A stretch of DNA of 45,315 bases, from NCBI GenBank assembly GCA_902386385.1, contig CABMIU010000060.1, positions 1 through 45,315 of the forward strand. Reading direction: 5' to 3'. Below, piece after piece: positions 17,565 through 27,899 of this stretch (position 1 is the stretch's first letter; each line of letters starts with the position of its first letter). The notes under the pieces were generated by a model. It was not told the origin of the DNA, made no database searches, and worked only from the letters and a program-made list of their open reading frames with translations. The position numbers were made by a program, and so were the translations under genes. This DNA is from an uncultured archaeon (lineage in GTDB: Archaea > Iainarchaeota > Iainarchaeia > Iainarchaeales > Iainarchaeaceae).

Positions 17565-17637
17565 CCCAGCGCTCACGCTGTGCATTTGCAAAAAAATATT
17601 TTATTTGCAGAATTCGGCTTTTGACTGGAATTTTATT

Positions 17638-17651
17638 TGATGTCGTGCATA
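17638..17651 (-). other. 3' strand of the pre-23S processing stem
   Basis: TGATGTCGTGCATA on the plus strand is the exact reverse complement of 20788-20801. In the minus-strand precursor the two segments pair as a perfect 14-bp helix enclosing 23S rRNA, as expected for archaeal bulge-helix-bulge processing stems. Confidence 0.8.
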
Positions 17652-17721
17652 AACCTGAAAAGGCCAGCTTTTCAGATCGACCTTAAGCAAGACCAAATGA
17701 ATTGCAGCAGCGCGAAGCTGA

Positions 17722-17772
17722 CACTTTTCTTTTTGGTCGAGCTTTTTCTTTTCAGTCACGAAAAGAAAAAGG
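17722..17772 (+). repeat. Palindrome inside the pre-23S precursor
   Basis: CTTTTTCTTTTC, loop AGTCAC, GAAAAGAAAAAG (17742-17771) is preceded by CTTTTCTTTTTGGTCGAGC. It lies between the mature 23S 3' end and the processing stem, so it should be cut away during maturation. The same stem with loop GGTCAC recurs beside tRNA-Glu at 29290. Confidence 0.88.
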
Positions 17773-17783
17773 TCGCATGAAAC

Positions 17784-20777
17784 CCGGTTTGAGGTTCCCT
17801 CGGGTTTTTAGTGCTGGTTAGCTTAACATCTCGCCGAAGCTTGATGCTTACACTTCCAGCCTATCGATCCGGTCTTTTGCCGGTACCCTTGTCCCTAATT
17901 TTCAGCGTTTTACCGCTGAAGGTTTAGGATTGAGTGTCTCTTTTCAGGGGCTTCTTCGAGCTTAGATGCTTTCAGCTCTTATAAGCCATGGCGTGGCTAC
18001 CCAGCGTGTGCCCTGCCGGACAACTGGTTTACTAGAGGCCACGAGGCTCCGTTCCTCTCGTACTCAGAGCTCCTTCCCCTCAGACACTCAGCAACCCCAA
18101 TAGATAGTAACCAAACTGGCTCGCACCGTTCTTAACCCAACTAACGTTCGGTTTTAATCAGTTAACACCTGCACCCTTGGCAGCTTGTGCACTGCCAGGA
18201 TACCAAGAGCCGACGGCGAGGTCGCAAACCGCGGGGTCGATGTGAACTCTCACCCGCGACCACTCGGTTACCCCCAGGGTAAGTTCACTGTTAGACCAGA
18301 GCGCCATATAGGCGCTTCTGACGTTCGCTAAGCCCTGCTTTCGCATCCACGAACCTTGCTGTGTAGTTCATGGTCAAGCGCGCTTTTACCTTTGCATTCT
18401 ACGGCGAATTTCTGACTCGCCTGAGCGCACCTTTGGGCGCCCCTGATACCTTTTCAGGGGCGTGCCGCCCCAGCCTAACCACCCACCTATCGGTGTCCCC
18501 TTCCGGGTAAGCGGTACGGTTTCCAAAGGATGGTGTTTCATTGTTGCTCCAGAATTCCTGGCGAAATTCCTTCTGCGCTCCCATCTACGCTAGACATTGG
18601 AAACCATACCACAACAACAGGCTGTGGTAAACCTCCGTGGGGTCTTCTCTTCCCATTGGGATTCCGCGGCATATTCACCGCGCAGCAAGTTCATCAGGCA
18701 CCTGTTCGGGACAGTGGGGATCTCGTTACTCCGTTGGACAAGCCGGCAATCAACCGGCAAGGCATCATGCTACCATGAGAGCCTCAGAGTTAGGCCCGCT
18801 CTTCACCAGCGCTTAGACCCGTTGAACCGGGGTTTCACGTACTGGCAGTGAGCAGGAGTCAGCGGCTATGCAAACCATTGCTGGCTAGCAGCCTCCTGTG
18901 TTTTTGATAAACAGTCGGATCCCTCTGGTTATTGAAACCTGCAGTTTTCACTGCAGGCACCCCTTATACCTAAGGTACGGGGCCAATATTGCCGAATTCC
19001 CTGAACAGATTTATGCCCTGACACGTCTTGGCCTTTTCAGCCAGGGGCACCCTTCTCGGTTCTTGGTACGGTCACATGGAATTCTTGCAGTTTCCATTTT
19101 CACGGGCCCAAGGCCTCAATCCAAGATTTCTCCCGTTCAATGCTTTGCCCCGCTTCTCGCCATTACGGCTCTCCACGGGCCTATGCATTTTAGGCAGCAT
19201 GGCAATGCTGCTGGATCTAGCCCAAGGCGTCTGAAAACTACCTATCGTTGCCGAGATCGTATCCATGTGGCACGCGAATATGAACGCGTTTCCCTTTCGT
19301 TTCCACCGCATTACGGGGAAACTTAGGACCGGCTAACCCTTAGCTAACGATTAGCGCTAAGGAACCCTTGCCCTTTCGACGGAGAGGATTCTCACCTCTC
19401 TTTGTTATTACTAGCACGAGGATCCATATCTCCGGCAGATCCACAGGAAATTGCTCCCCTGCTTCTGCTCTACCGGAGCACCCCCCTACCAAATTGCGCT
19501 CAGCGCAAATTCCCGGGTATCGGCAGCGGATTTTAGCCCAGATTATTTTCAAGGCCCTTCCCCTAGATGTGTGAGCTGTTACGCTTTCTTTAAAGGATGG
19601 CTGCTTCTAAGCCTACCTCCACATTGTTTTAGGAAAAGGACGCTTTTCACCCTTTCACACTTAATCCGCATTTATGGGCCTTAACCCGAGTCTGGGTTGT
19701 TCCCCTTAAGGATATCAAGTTTACCCCGGATACCCCTACTCCCAGCTTCTATGGCGCTTGCAGATTGGGAGTTTGAGAAGAAAGCTGAAAGTTTCCAATC
19801 AGTACTTTCTAATCAGTAACTCTACCCCACAAGCCACCTCTGCTGAGGCTTGCCTAAGGGCAACTTCGGGGGGAACCTGCTATCACCAGGTTCGAATGGC
19901 ATTTTACTCCTATTCCCATGTCACCCGAGCAGTTAGACTAGCACCGGTTTCGGCCCTCCATCCCCCTGATGGGAGACTTCGGCCTGCACAGGAATAGATC
20001 ACCTGGTTTCAGGTTTGACCGCCGTGACTCGGGCGCTATTCACACCCTGCCCCTCGTCCCTTGCGGGATTGCAGGCATTCGCTTTCGCTGCGGCTTCTCT
20101 CCGTAAGAGATTAACCTCGCCACAACAGTCAACTCCCTCGCTCGTGTTTCGGGACGAACGGCAAGACACTGAGTCACATGCTTCATTCCGCGGATCGCTC
20201 CGCCTCATTTGGGCATGCTTTACCTCTTCCGTGCCTTGCCCGCCAATGGCCGCTTAGTTTCAGGCGCTTTTAACCCCCCGTCAGGGGTACTTTTCAACTT
20301 TCCCTCACGGTACTAGTGAGCTATCGGACTTGGGTAGTGTTTAGGATTGCGAGTATATGCCTCGCGTGTTTTGACGCGATATCCGACGCGCCATACTCTG
20401 GATACCCTGCAATCAACTTTTTTCAGTTTGCGTACGCGGCTTTCACGCTCTGCGGCAAAACGTTCCAGTTTACTTCTGCTCCTGAAAAAAGATGTAACTG
20501 GGTCCAAACCCCACATCTCCGATGCCTCGCGGCAAAGGATTCGGTTTGTCCTGTTCTGTCTTCGGTCGACCCTACTGGCAGAATCCCTATTGGTTTCTCT
20601 TCCTGCCGGTACTGAGATGCTTCAGTTCCCGGCGTTCCCGTTCCTTGAGGAACAGTTCGGGTATCCACGGTTCAAAGCCTGCATGCGGCTCGCCGTGGCT
20701 TATCGCAGCTTGCCACGCCCTTCAAAGGCACCCAAGCCTAGTCATCCACTAAGCGGTTTTAGGAACCCCTCAAACCG
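17784..20777 (-). rRNA. 23S ribosomal RNA
   Basis: About 2990 nt of large-subunit rRNA on the minus strand. The terminal helix H1 is visible: GGTTTGAGGGGTTCC at the 5' end pairs with GGGAACCTCAAACC at the 3' end. Conserved blocks such as the GAACTGAAGCATCT and GGTCGACCG regions near the 5' end and the sarcin-ricin and peptidyl-transferase regions toward 18000-18900 are present. No intron is apparent from length. It follows 16S and tRNA-Ala in the usual archaeal order. I found no 5S gene after it. Ends are set by H1 and accurate to about 10 nt. Confidence 0.95.
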
Positions 20778-20787
20778 ACTGATCTGC

Positions 20788-20801
20788 TATGCACGACATC
20801 A
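20788..20801 (-). other. 5' strand of the pre-23S processing stem
   Basis: TATGCACGACATCA on the plus strand pairs, as RNA, with the copy at 17638-17651. It lies about 11 nt upstream of the mature 23S 5' end. Confidence 0.8.
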
Positions 20802-21009
20802 CGGCAGAAACGCCCCAGTCATTACATTGCAAAACAATAATGGCCTTGCAATGCCCCCTGCCTGATGGCCGAGGATAGGCGAATCTGCTCTATCTGCCAT
20901 TCCGATTCCACTCGCAATGGCCTTACAATCAAAATATTTTATTCCCGATGTAAGCGTAAACTCTTTTCTATTTTCCTGATTTACTTTTTCTTGGCTTCCT
21001 CAGTTCGTG

Positions 21010-21097
21010 TTCTTTTTCTTTTTGCCCCGTATCCGCAAAGCGGCTCTTTTCTTTTTTGGTAAAGCTTTTTTCTTTTCTCACCGAGAAAAGAAAAAAG
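21010..21097 (+). repeat. Palindromic repeat 3' of tRNA-Ala in the 16S-23S spacer
   Basis: A unit CTTTTCTTTTTTGGTAAAGC runs into a perfect 15-bp hairpin CTTTTTTCTTTTCTC, loop ACC (21065-21097). The stem is base-for-base the one after RNase P RNA and again starts 3 nt beyond the mature 3' end. It lies within the rRNA transcript between tRNA-Ala and 23S. Confidence 0.92.
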
Positions 21098-21100
21098 GTT

Positions 21101-21172
21101 TGGACCCTACGGGAATTGAACCCGTGGCCTCTCCGATGCAAACGGAGCGCTCTGCCGCTGAGCTAAGGGCCC
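21101..21172 (-). tRNA. tRNA-Ala (TGC)
   Basis: Acceptor GGGCCCT/AGGGTCC with discriminator A, D-arm GCTC...GAGC, anticodon stem CTCCG/CGGAG with loop TTTGCAT (anticodon TGC), and T-arm ACGGG TTCAATT CCCGT. It sits in the spacer between 16S and 23S, the standard place in archaeal rRNA operons. No intron and no encoded CCA. Confidence 0.97.
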
Positions 21173-21190
21173 CGACGGAAGCCTCCGCCG

Positions 21191-21240
21191 CGAGAGGCAC
21201 CCTACACTCGTTCCCCACGGGGACTCGGTGGGCCTGGCTC
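21191..21240 (+). repeat. Dispersed repeat upstream of tRNA-Ala, copy 1
   Basis: A block containing CCCTACACTCG, CCCCACGG and GACTCGGTGGGCCTGGCT recurs in inverted orientation with a few mismatches at 29403-29450 near tRNA-Glu and eL40. It is GC-rich with internal complementarity (CCCAC/GTGGG). It has no protein-coding character that I trust. Confidence 0.7.
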
Positions 21241-21305
21241 CGCACGGCGAACGCCAAAACCTCGCGTGCAACTTAGCTCTCCACAGCAGCTGGCATTGCA
21301 CTTTT

Positions 21306-21398
21306 CTTTTCCCGGCAAAACTTCGTTTTGCTGGGTTCAGCAACCCATGGTTGCCGAATCGCCAGCTCTTTTTCTTTTCGTGCAACGAAAAGAAAAAG
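21306..21398 (+). repeat. 60-bp dispersed unit (inverted copy) plus palindrome
   Basis: 21306-21365 is the exact reverse complement of 5018-5077. It abuts a 13-bp hairpin CTTTTTCTTTTCG, loop TGCAA (21368-21398). The arrangement of palindrome next to 60-bp unit is the same as upstream of tRNA-Arg, so the two behave as one composite element. Confidence 0.9.
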
Positions 21399-21469
21399 GC
21401 TGAGTTGCATATGAGAGTTTCCTAATTGTTGGCCGTCCTTTGGCGAAAAAGTTCTTTTTCTTTTTCGCT

Positions 21470-21508
21470 GGCCTTTTTATTTTTCTTTTCAAGAAAAAGA
21501 AAAAGGCC
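21470..21508 (+). repeat. Palindrome just outside the pre-16S stem
   Basis: GGCCTTTTTATTTTTCTT, loop TTC, then its complement with one mismatch (arms 18 nt each). It follows the 3' strand of the pre-16S processing stem in the transcript, so it lies in spacer RNA discarded during maturation. Confidence 0.88.
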
Positions 21509-21520
21509 ACCATCAAAGTC

Positions 21521-21541
21521 CCAAGCGGGAATGTTTCGTTT
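21521..21541 (-). other. 3' strand of the pre-16S processing stem
   Basis: CCAAGCGGGAATG (21521-21533) and TTCGTTT (21535-21541) pair with 23198-23210 and 23187-23193. The two helices (13 and 7 bp) are separated by an asymmetric internal bulge, four bases on one side and one on the other, as in an imperfect bulge-helix-bulge target. Confidence 0.75.
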
Positions 21542-21572
21542 GGATTACCCTTGCCATTTGGCAAGGATGTTT

Positions 21573-23060
<1,488 letters not shown>

Positions 23061-23603
23061 TATTTACCAGTGAACCGCATTGCAAAGAATTTGCAAAGCC
23101 CTGCATAAAGCAGGTATCTGGTTCTTGTGGAATCCACTTATGGAATTGGTTACGCACAAACTCCTTGCGGAATTTGGATGCGTCTAAAACGAATTGGCAT
23201 TCCCGCTTGGAATGCCTTTGGCAATGGCTTCAAAATCAAAAGATTGAATCAAAAGATTTTTCAGCCATCGAGACGACCAACATCATGCCTAAATTCACTC
23301 AGGCACTCACAAATGTCATTACATCATCCATGAAAGCGATGCCAGCGGCAAAAGCCACTGGGGAACCCCACTGAAAAAACGATTCATCGGCAACGGTGAA
23401 AATAAACCATGCCTAATTCGTATTTATTTCGGGTAATCCAAACGCTAATTGGTTGATGTTCCTACTTATATTCAGCGTATTTCCTTTATAAAGCTTGCGG
23501 GAGGGGGGCCCTGCAAGGAATGGGAATTGCCCAAAAGGAAGTTTAAAGGCCAAAATCTGGACGGCCATGAATTCAATCCTGTTTTGCAGTGCTTTGGCGA
23601 CTT
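23061..23603 (-). promoter_or_regulatory. rRNA leader and probable promoter region
   Basis: This 540-nt stretch holds the 5' strand of the pre-16S stem (23187-23193 and 23198-23210), a small CCTGC/GCAGG hairpin (23100-23114) and a palindromic TATA-like CTTTATAAAGC (23482-23492). The latter would start the rRNA transcript near 23455; CGAAATAAATACG near 23424-23436 is another candidate TATA box. I see no credible protein gene here. Confidence 0.45.
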
Positions 23604-23960
23604 TTATTTTTTTGATTCATTCTTTTCCGCCCGTGCTTTGACCAACTTTTTTATGAGCGCTACGGGAAGTCTTTTGCCCAGTGGAAAGCGGACGGTTGAT
23701 TTTGCGGTTCCATACCCCTCAAGTTCCTTTTTGTGCTCCTCTATTACCGGCGGTGGCACATAGAGCCCGATGTGCCCATTGGCAAGGCGGAAGTAAGCGA
23801 GCCGCCCTTTGTATCCATAATAAGGCATTCCATAACTGATGCGCTCCACTGAAGCCGGCGCGGCTTTTCTGATTGCACGCCGGAGCTGCTTAAGTTTACC
23901 CTGCACTTCTTTTGGCGCACCTGCAATGTAGGCATCCACATCTTTTGACCTTTTGCCCAT
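23604..23960 (-). CDS. DUF1801 (YdhG-like) protein
   Basis: This 118-residue protein has the family pattern: DVDAYIAGAPKEVQGKLKQLR at the N terminus, ISYGMPYYGYKGRLAYF in the middle (residues about 60-80), IGLYVPP, then a basic KSTVRFPLGKRLP ending. DUF1801 proteins are small alpha/beta proteins of unsettled function, sometimes annotated as iron-chaperone-like. It is divergent in position from the rRNA operon promoter but on the same strand, and is followed by a glycosyltransferase upstream. Cytosolic. Confidence 0.85.
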   Translation of the reverse strand: MGKRSKDVDAYIAGAPKEVQGKLKQLRRAIRKAAPASVERISYGMPYYGYKGRLAYFRLANGHIGLYVPPPVIEEHKKELEGYGTAKSTVRFPLGKRLPVALIKKLVKARAEKNESKK

Positions 23961-24055
23961 GATTTATCCACAATAAGGGTTAACATTAATTTTATTAAAA
24001 AGTTTTGGTACACGGCAGCACAAATGCAATCATGCTTTTTTTCCGTGCCCCTGAA

Positions 24056-25192
24056 TCACCGTTTATACAGCTTTTCCGTCTCGTCCGCAACAGCTTCCAC
24101 CGAGTATTTGCGTGCGGTCGCAATTGCATTCTGCCCGAGTTTTTTCCGCAATGCCTCGGACTCCAAAAGGCGCTCAATTTTGCGGCCGCATTCAATGAAA
24201 TCAAACGGCCTGAACAAAAAGCCATTTTTGCCAGCGTGGATGGATTCCTTGATGCCCAGATAATCCGCGCCAACGCACGGGATTCCGCACGCCATTGCCT
24301 CAAGGACAGTGAGCCCCTGCGTTTCAATTGTGGAGGCCGTGACAAAAATATCGTGGTCTGCAACATGCCTTGCGAGTTCGTCCTGTTTCAGCGGCGCGTG
24401 GAAGTGCACGTGCTTTTCAAGCTTCTCGTCGCGGACGATTCCCTTAAGATATTTCTCGGCCGGCCCTGAGCCGGTTATTGTCAGCGAAACCTTCCTGTCC
24501 TTCCACAAAAGGTGTTTCAGGCAATGCAAAAGCACCTCGATGTTCTTCTCGAAGCCAATCCTCCCGAAGTAAATCAGCGAGTGCGAATTCATTTTGTAGC
24601 TTTTTTTCCTGAATGCGTTGAACCTGCCGAAATCAATTGCATTCGGCAGGACAACTACCTCTGATTTCACACCGTTCCTTTCAAGCTCATGCTTCATCGG
24701 AACAGTTGGCACAGTGACAAGCCTGCAGGAGTTATAGAAAGCGTTGGTGTATTTCCACGTGAGTATTTTTGCGAGGTTTGTTTCCTTGAGCAGCGGAATC
24801 GGAAGGTAATCCAGGAACTCAGGGATAAGTGTGTGGTAAGTGCCAACAACGGGGATGTGGAGTTTGCGTGCCATGCGTATGCCCATCCATCCGACGCCGA
24901 AAGGGGTCTGCACATGCACAACGTCCGCATTGAATTTTTTCATTTCTCGAAGTATTTTCGGCGAGGCGAAATGCGAAATCCGGTAATCGGGGTAGGTGGG
25001 AAGGGCAACTGAAGGCAGGAAGAATTCAGTGAGATTTCCAGCGCGCTTTTCCCTGAAAACGTGGTCGTGCGAAGGCGCCACAATGAGCACTTCGTGGCCG
25101 CGCCTGCAGAATTCACCTGAGAGGTTCCTAATCTGCGTCACCACGCCGTTTATCTGCGGGACATAGCTGTCAGTGAAAATCGCAACCCTCAT
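24056..25192 (-). CDS. GT4-family glycosyltransferase
   Basis: A 378-residue GT-B enzyme. I start at MRVAIFTDSYVPQINGVVTQI, with GGTGG about 5 nt upstream; 13 further upstream residues are Gly-rich and unlikely to be translated. The N-terminal domain has the family start, VVHVQTPFGVGWMG and GTYHTLIPEF. The C-terminal nucleotide-sugar domain has YFGRIGFEKNIE, ITGSGP and the E-x7-E motif in TIETQGLTVLEAMACGIP. Such enzymes transfer sugars from nucleotide donors, often to membrane lipids. The wording resembles diglycosyl-lipid synthases. Together with the next GT2 gene it suggests glycolipid or surface-glycan synthesis. Confidence 0.9.
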   Translation of the reverse strand: MRVAIFTDSYVPQINGVVTQIRNLSGEFCRRGHEVLIVAPSHDHVFREKRAGNLTEFFLPSVALPTYPDYRISHFASPKILREMKKFNADVVHVQTPFGVGWMGIRMARKLHIPVVGTYHTLIPEFLDYLPIPLLKETNLAKILTWKYTNAFYNSCRLVTVPTVPMKHELERNGVKSEVVVLPNAIDFGRFNAFRKKSYKMNSHSLIYFGRIGFEKNIEVLLHCLKHLLWKDRKVSLTITGSGPAEKYLKGIVRDEKLEKHVHFHAPLKQDELARHVADHDIFVTASTIETQGLTVLEAMACGIPCVGADYLGIKESIHAGKNGFLFRPFDFIECGRKIERLLESEALRKKLGQNAIATARKYSVEAVADETEKLYKR

Positions 25193-25281
25193 CCAACCAC
25201 CATTTCCAAATGCCCTCTGGCCACCCATCACATCGAATTAACATCAAAAACAAATTTCAATGCCCCTTGGCTCAAGCCCGG

Positions 25282-25986
25282 TCACCGTAGGTCCTCATAA
25301 TTTCCATTCGAAGTTCCCTTGCGCAGGTACCTGAAAAAATTCCTGACATGGAAAAGCGCATATCCAAGGTAGCCGGTTTTTTTCACGCGCCGGCCTGAGA
25401 CGCCGGCAGCGTTCCCCCACAGGAATTTTACCTTGCCGAGATTCTTTATCCTGCGGACAAGGTCAACGTCCTCGCAGGTTTTGAGCGAGGTATTGAATCC
25501 CCCGATTTTCCCGAATGCGCTCCTCCGCACAGCGAGGTTCTGGCCGGTGGGGTTGTCAAAACCTGAGAGGTAAGCAAGAAGCATGTAAAGGCTGAAAAGA
25601 AATCCGGTAACCTTGCTTTCAAGACGAGGAACATCATTGAAATATGCCGAAGAGTAAACCGCAACAAGGCCCTTGTCATTCAGAAATTCGTTGCCTATTT
25701 TCTCAGCCCAATCACCCGGAAGGACAGAATCCGCATCCGCAAAAGCGATGACCTCCCCTTTTGCCGCATTCGCCCCTGCCTGCCTCTGCCACGCAGCGGA
25801 ACGCCTCTTCTCCTTGACGACCCTGTCGGCGTACCGCTTCGCGATTTCAACGGTCCTGTCCTCGCTGCAGCCGTCGCCCACAATAAGCTCAATGCTGTGC
25901 CTTGTATTCTGGGAGCGCACGCTCTTCAGGACAGCCTCGATGCGCTTCTCCTCGTTCAAGGCGGGGACGACAACAGAAATAAGCAT
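25282..25986 (-). CDS. GT2-family glycosyltransferase
   Basis: A 234-residue GT-A enzyme starting MLISVVVPALNEEKR; an ATG two codons upstream (25992) is equally possible, while earlier residues look untranslated. ELIVGDGCSEDRT holds the first Asp signature, IAFADADSVL the DXD motif that binds metal and nucleotide sugar, and TCEDVDLVRRI the acceptor-side ED motif. One or two hydrophobic helices (FLFSLYMLLAYLSG) suggest a membrane-associated polyprenyl or lipid acceptor. Same strand as the GT4 gene, which follows after about 90 nt. A lipid- or glycan-building pair is inferred. Confidence 0.87.
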   Translation of the reverse strand: MLISVVVPALNEEKRIEAVLKSVRSQNTRHSIELIVGDGCSEDRTVEIAKRYADRVVKEKRRSAAWQRQAGANAAKGEVIAFADADSVLPGDWAEKIGNEFLNDKGLVAVYSSAYFNDVPRLESKVTGFLFSLYMLLAYLSGFDNPTGQNLAVRRSAFGKIGGFNTSLKTCEDVDLVRRIKNLGKVKFLWGNAAGVSGRRVKKTGYLGYALFHVRNFFRYLRKGTSNGNYEDLR

Positions 25987-26157
25987 GAACATAATTTCAA
26001 TGACCTGAATAAAAAGTTGATATTGCAGCCAAAAAAAGTCAAGGGCTGCAACATTGCGTGAAAATGCAATTGACCAAAGGAATGCCCAAAGGGACGTGCA
26101 AACGGAAGCCAAAATTGGAACCAAGCGGAAAAAGCCGGTTCCGGCATCTGGCCCGAA

Positions 26158-26286
26158 TCACTTCGCCCTTTGCCTCATGTACTTTCTTTTGCGCTTTTTC
26201 CTGCGCATCTTCTTCTTGTGCCACTTCCAGCGCTGCCTTGAATGTGTTTTCTTGTAGCGAGAAGTGTCATTTGCCCTGTGGCTCAA
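26158..26286 (-). CDS. rpl41e: Ribosomal protein eL41
   Basis: A 42-codon frame ends KWHKKKMRRKKRKRKYMRQR then AK and a stop. That 22-residue end aligns without gaps to the eukaryotic eL41 sequence as I remember it (KWRKKRMRRLKRKRRKMRAR then SK), about 15 of 22 identical. An upstream stop leaves only TTG at 26286 as start; a GGTGAT sequence complementary to the anti-Shine-Dalgarno lies about 6 nt before it. The N-terminal 20 residues extend beyond the usual 25-residue protein. eL41 is a single basic helix bridging the ribosomal subunits. A GGATTATAAATG TATA box lies around 26355-26366. It is almost always missed by gene callers. Confidence 0.72.
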   Translation of the reverse strand: MSHRANDTSRYKKTHSRQRWKWHKKKMRRKKRKRKYMRQRAK

Positions 26287-26439
26287 AAGTTATCACCATT
26301 CAACTCAAAAAAAATATTTCCAAAAATCAACTTTCCATCAGAAACTTGCCAAAACACATTTATAATCCTTTACTATAGCGTGGGCATTAAATTTTGGACC
26401 CCTGTTGCCGCTGCCAGATTGCAAATGGCCAATATTCGC

Positions 26440-27117
26440 TCAGATATTATTGCCATTCGCCATATCAGAACCGCGGAGCCACTTAACCCCCGCATACACG
26501 AAAGGCGTGTTTATCACCGACAGAACCAGCTTCAGGGCAAGGTAAGGGATTATCAGCTGGATTACAAAGCCCGCGCCGTGGCCGGTCGCGGGGTCGAAGA
26601 AAGCGAGGAACATGAAGACAAAAGTGTCGATGGTTTCACCGATGAAGTTGCTGACATTGCTCCTGAGCCAGAGGAGCTTTCCCTTGGTCATTTCCCTGAC
26701 ACGCTGGAACACATAGGCATCTGCCATATCCGCAAGGAAAAATGCCGCGATGCTAGCGAAAATCATCCTCAGGCTGGAGCCGAAAACAGGGCCGAACTGC
26801 TCCGGCGTCACCCAGCTCCTCGCCGCATACGGCAAATAAACTGAAATCATCGTTACAAGGAAAACGAAAGCGAGGATGAACATGCCAAGCCACACGGTTT
26901 CCCTCGCCTTCTGCTGGCCGTGCACCTCGTTGATTGAATCCAAAATGAAAAATGTCATGAAGAAAGGAATCAGGCCTACGGAAAAAATCACTGGAATCCC
27001 AAGCAGGCTGATTTCTGAAATCTTCCCGCCAAGAATGTTGGACATTATCACCGAAGCGAGGAAAATGCCGACAAGGAAATTGGTCCTGAATTCGATGGAA
27101 TTGAACTTCTCAAACAT
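26440..27117 (-). CDS. Second VUT/YhhQ-family transporter
   Basis: 225 residues with about six membrane helices. Family marks are FLASVIMSNILGGKI near residue 20, FFILDSINEVHGQQKARETVWLG near 56-78, and SNVSNFIGETIDTFVFMFLAFF near 155. Its relation to the protein at 5487 is clear in these loops but the two differ widely, so they may import different precursors (for example preQ0 against queuine or another base). TTTATAATG lies about 25-30 nt upstream of the ATG, pointing to a leaderless message. The gene is followed on the same strand by eL41. Confidence 0.85.
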   Translation of the reverse strand: MFEKFNSIEFRTNFLVGIFLASVIMSNILGGKISEISLLGIPVIFSVGLIPFFMTFFILDSINEVHGQQKARETVWLGMFILAFVFLVTMISVYLPYAARSWVTPEQFGPVFGSSLRMIFASIAAFFLADMADAYVFQRVREMTKGKLLWLRSNVSNFIGETIDTFVFMFLAFFDPATGHGAGFVIQLIIPYLALKLVLSVINTPFVYAGVKWLRGSDMANGNNI

Positions 27118-27191
27118 TGATGGAAATGGAATGCAAAAACATTATAAATTCAATTAAAAAAATGAAGTCCCCAATTTACTAATTGATTTTC

Positions 27192-27608
27192 ATGGAATGG
27201 CTTTTCTACGCCCTGCTCAGCGCAATCTTCGCCGCATTTGTCGCGATTTTCGGCAAAATGGGGCTTCAGGGGATTGACAGCGTAACCGCCACGGCAGCCC
27301 GTGCAGTTGTAATGGCGATTTTCACCGTCGGATTCGCCTTTGCCCTGAACAAAACAAATTTGGCGGCAATTGACACCAAGAACTGGGGCTTTATAATCCT
27401 CGCCGGAATCTTCGGCGCGCTCTCATGGATCGCCTACTTCCATGCGCTGAAAATCGGGGACGCATCCAAAGTCGCGCCAATCGACAGGGCAAGCGCTCTC
27501 TTTGTCGTTTGCCTCGCATTCCTGCTTCTCGGGGAAAAAGTCTCAATAAAAACAGTGCTGGGCGCGGTTGCAATTGTGATAGGGACAATACTGATTGCGC
27601 TGGGGTAA
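27192..27608 (+). CDS. Half-size EamA-family membrane protein
   Basis: 138 residues and five predicted helices with one EamA repeat: FAAFVAIFGKMGL, then FGALSWIAYFHALKIGDASKVAPIDRAS and a final LGAVAIVIGTILIAL. Full EamA/DMT exporters have two such repeats; single-repeat proteins act as dimers. I take the ATG at 27192 rather than the TTG nine bases earlier. Substrate unknown, probably a small metabolite. The gene starts about 75 nt from the divergent VUT transporter gene. Confidence 0.85.
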   Translation: MEWLFYALLSAIFAAFVAIFGKMGLQGIDSVTATAARAVVMAIFTVGFAFALNKTNLAAIDTKNWGFIILAGIFGALSWIAYFHALKIGDASKVAPIDRASALFVVCLAFLLLGEKVSIKTVLGAVAIVIGTILIALG

Positions 27609-27632
27609 AATTTTGCATTTAAGGTTTTCTTC

Positions 27633-27899
27633 ATGGCAGACGTAATTCGGAAAAGCGATGTTAATCTCGCCGGTTGGATTAATCACCAGCATGCGCTACA
27701 CCTGAAAAGACACAGGTATAGCGAGCCTCTTTTTGAAGGTGCCACCATTAAGATAGCAAATGCGCGAAAAGCACTTTTACGCTCAGGGGTGCCGGAAGAC
27801 AAAAAAAAGGAATTGCTTGAAAAAGTTGGGCAGATGCTCCAATGGCACAAAAACGCCGCAAAATTTGCATTGGATGTAGATAAACGCGGACGATATTAA
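27633..27899 (+). CDS. Hypothetical basic protein, 88 aa
   Basis: It starts 24 nt after the EamA gene. Mostly alpha-helical by composition, with many Lys, Arg and His (HQHALHLKRHRY near residue 20; KKKELLEKVGQMLQWHK near 58). No membrane segment and no motif I recognise. Its TAA directly abuts the end of the convergent Fic gene with no spacer. Function unknown; a nucleic-acid-binding role would be only a guess from charge. Confidence 0.6.
   Translation: MADVIRKSDVNLAGWINHQHALHLKRHRYSEPLFEGATIKIANARKALLRSGVPEDKKKELLEKVGQMLQWHKNAAKFALDVDKRGRY

Noticed and set aside
18158-20865. Many open frames of 60-170 codons within the 23S region
   Set aside because: They lie inside 23S rRNA on either strand and have no protein-family character.
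23449-23763. Plus-strand frame upstream of DUF1801
   Set aside because: Antisense to the DUF1801 gene and over the putative rRNA promoter; no ribosome site or family similarity.
26355-26440. Plus-strand small RNA after the TATA-like ATTTATAATCC
   Set aside because: The element serves equally well as the minus-strand eL41 promoter, and no structured RNA or frame follows on the plus strand.
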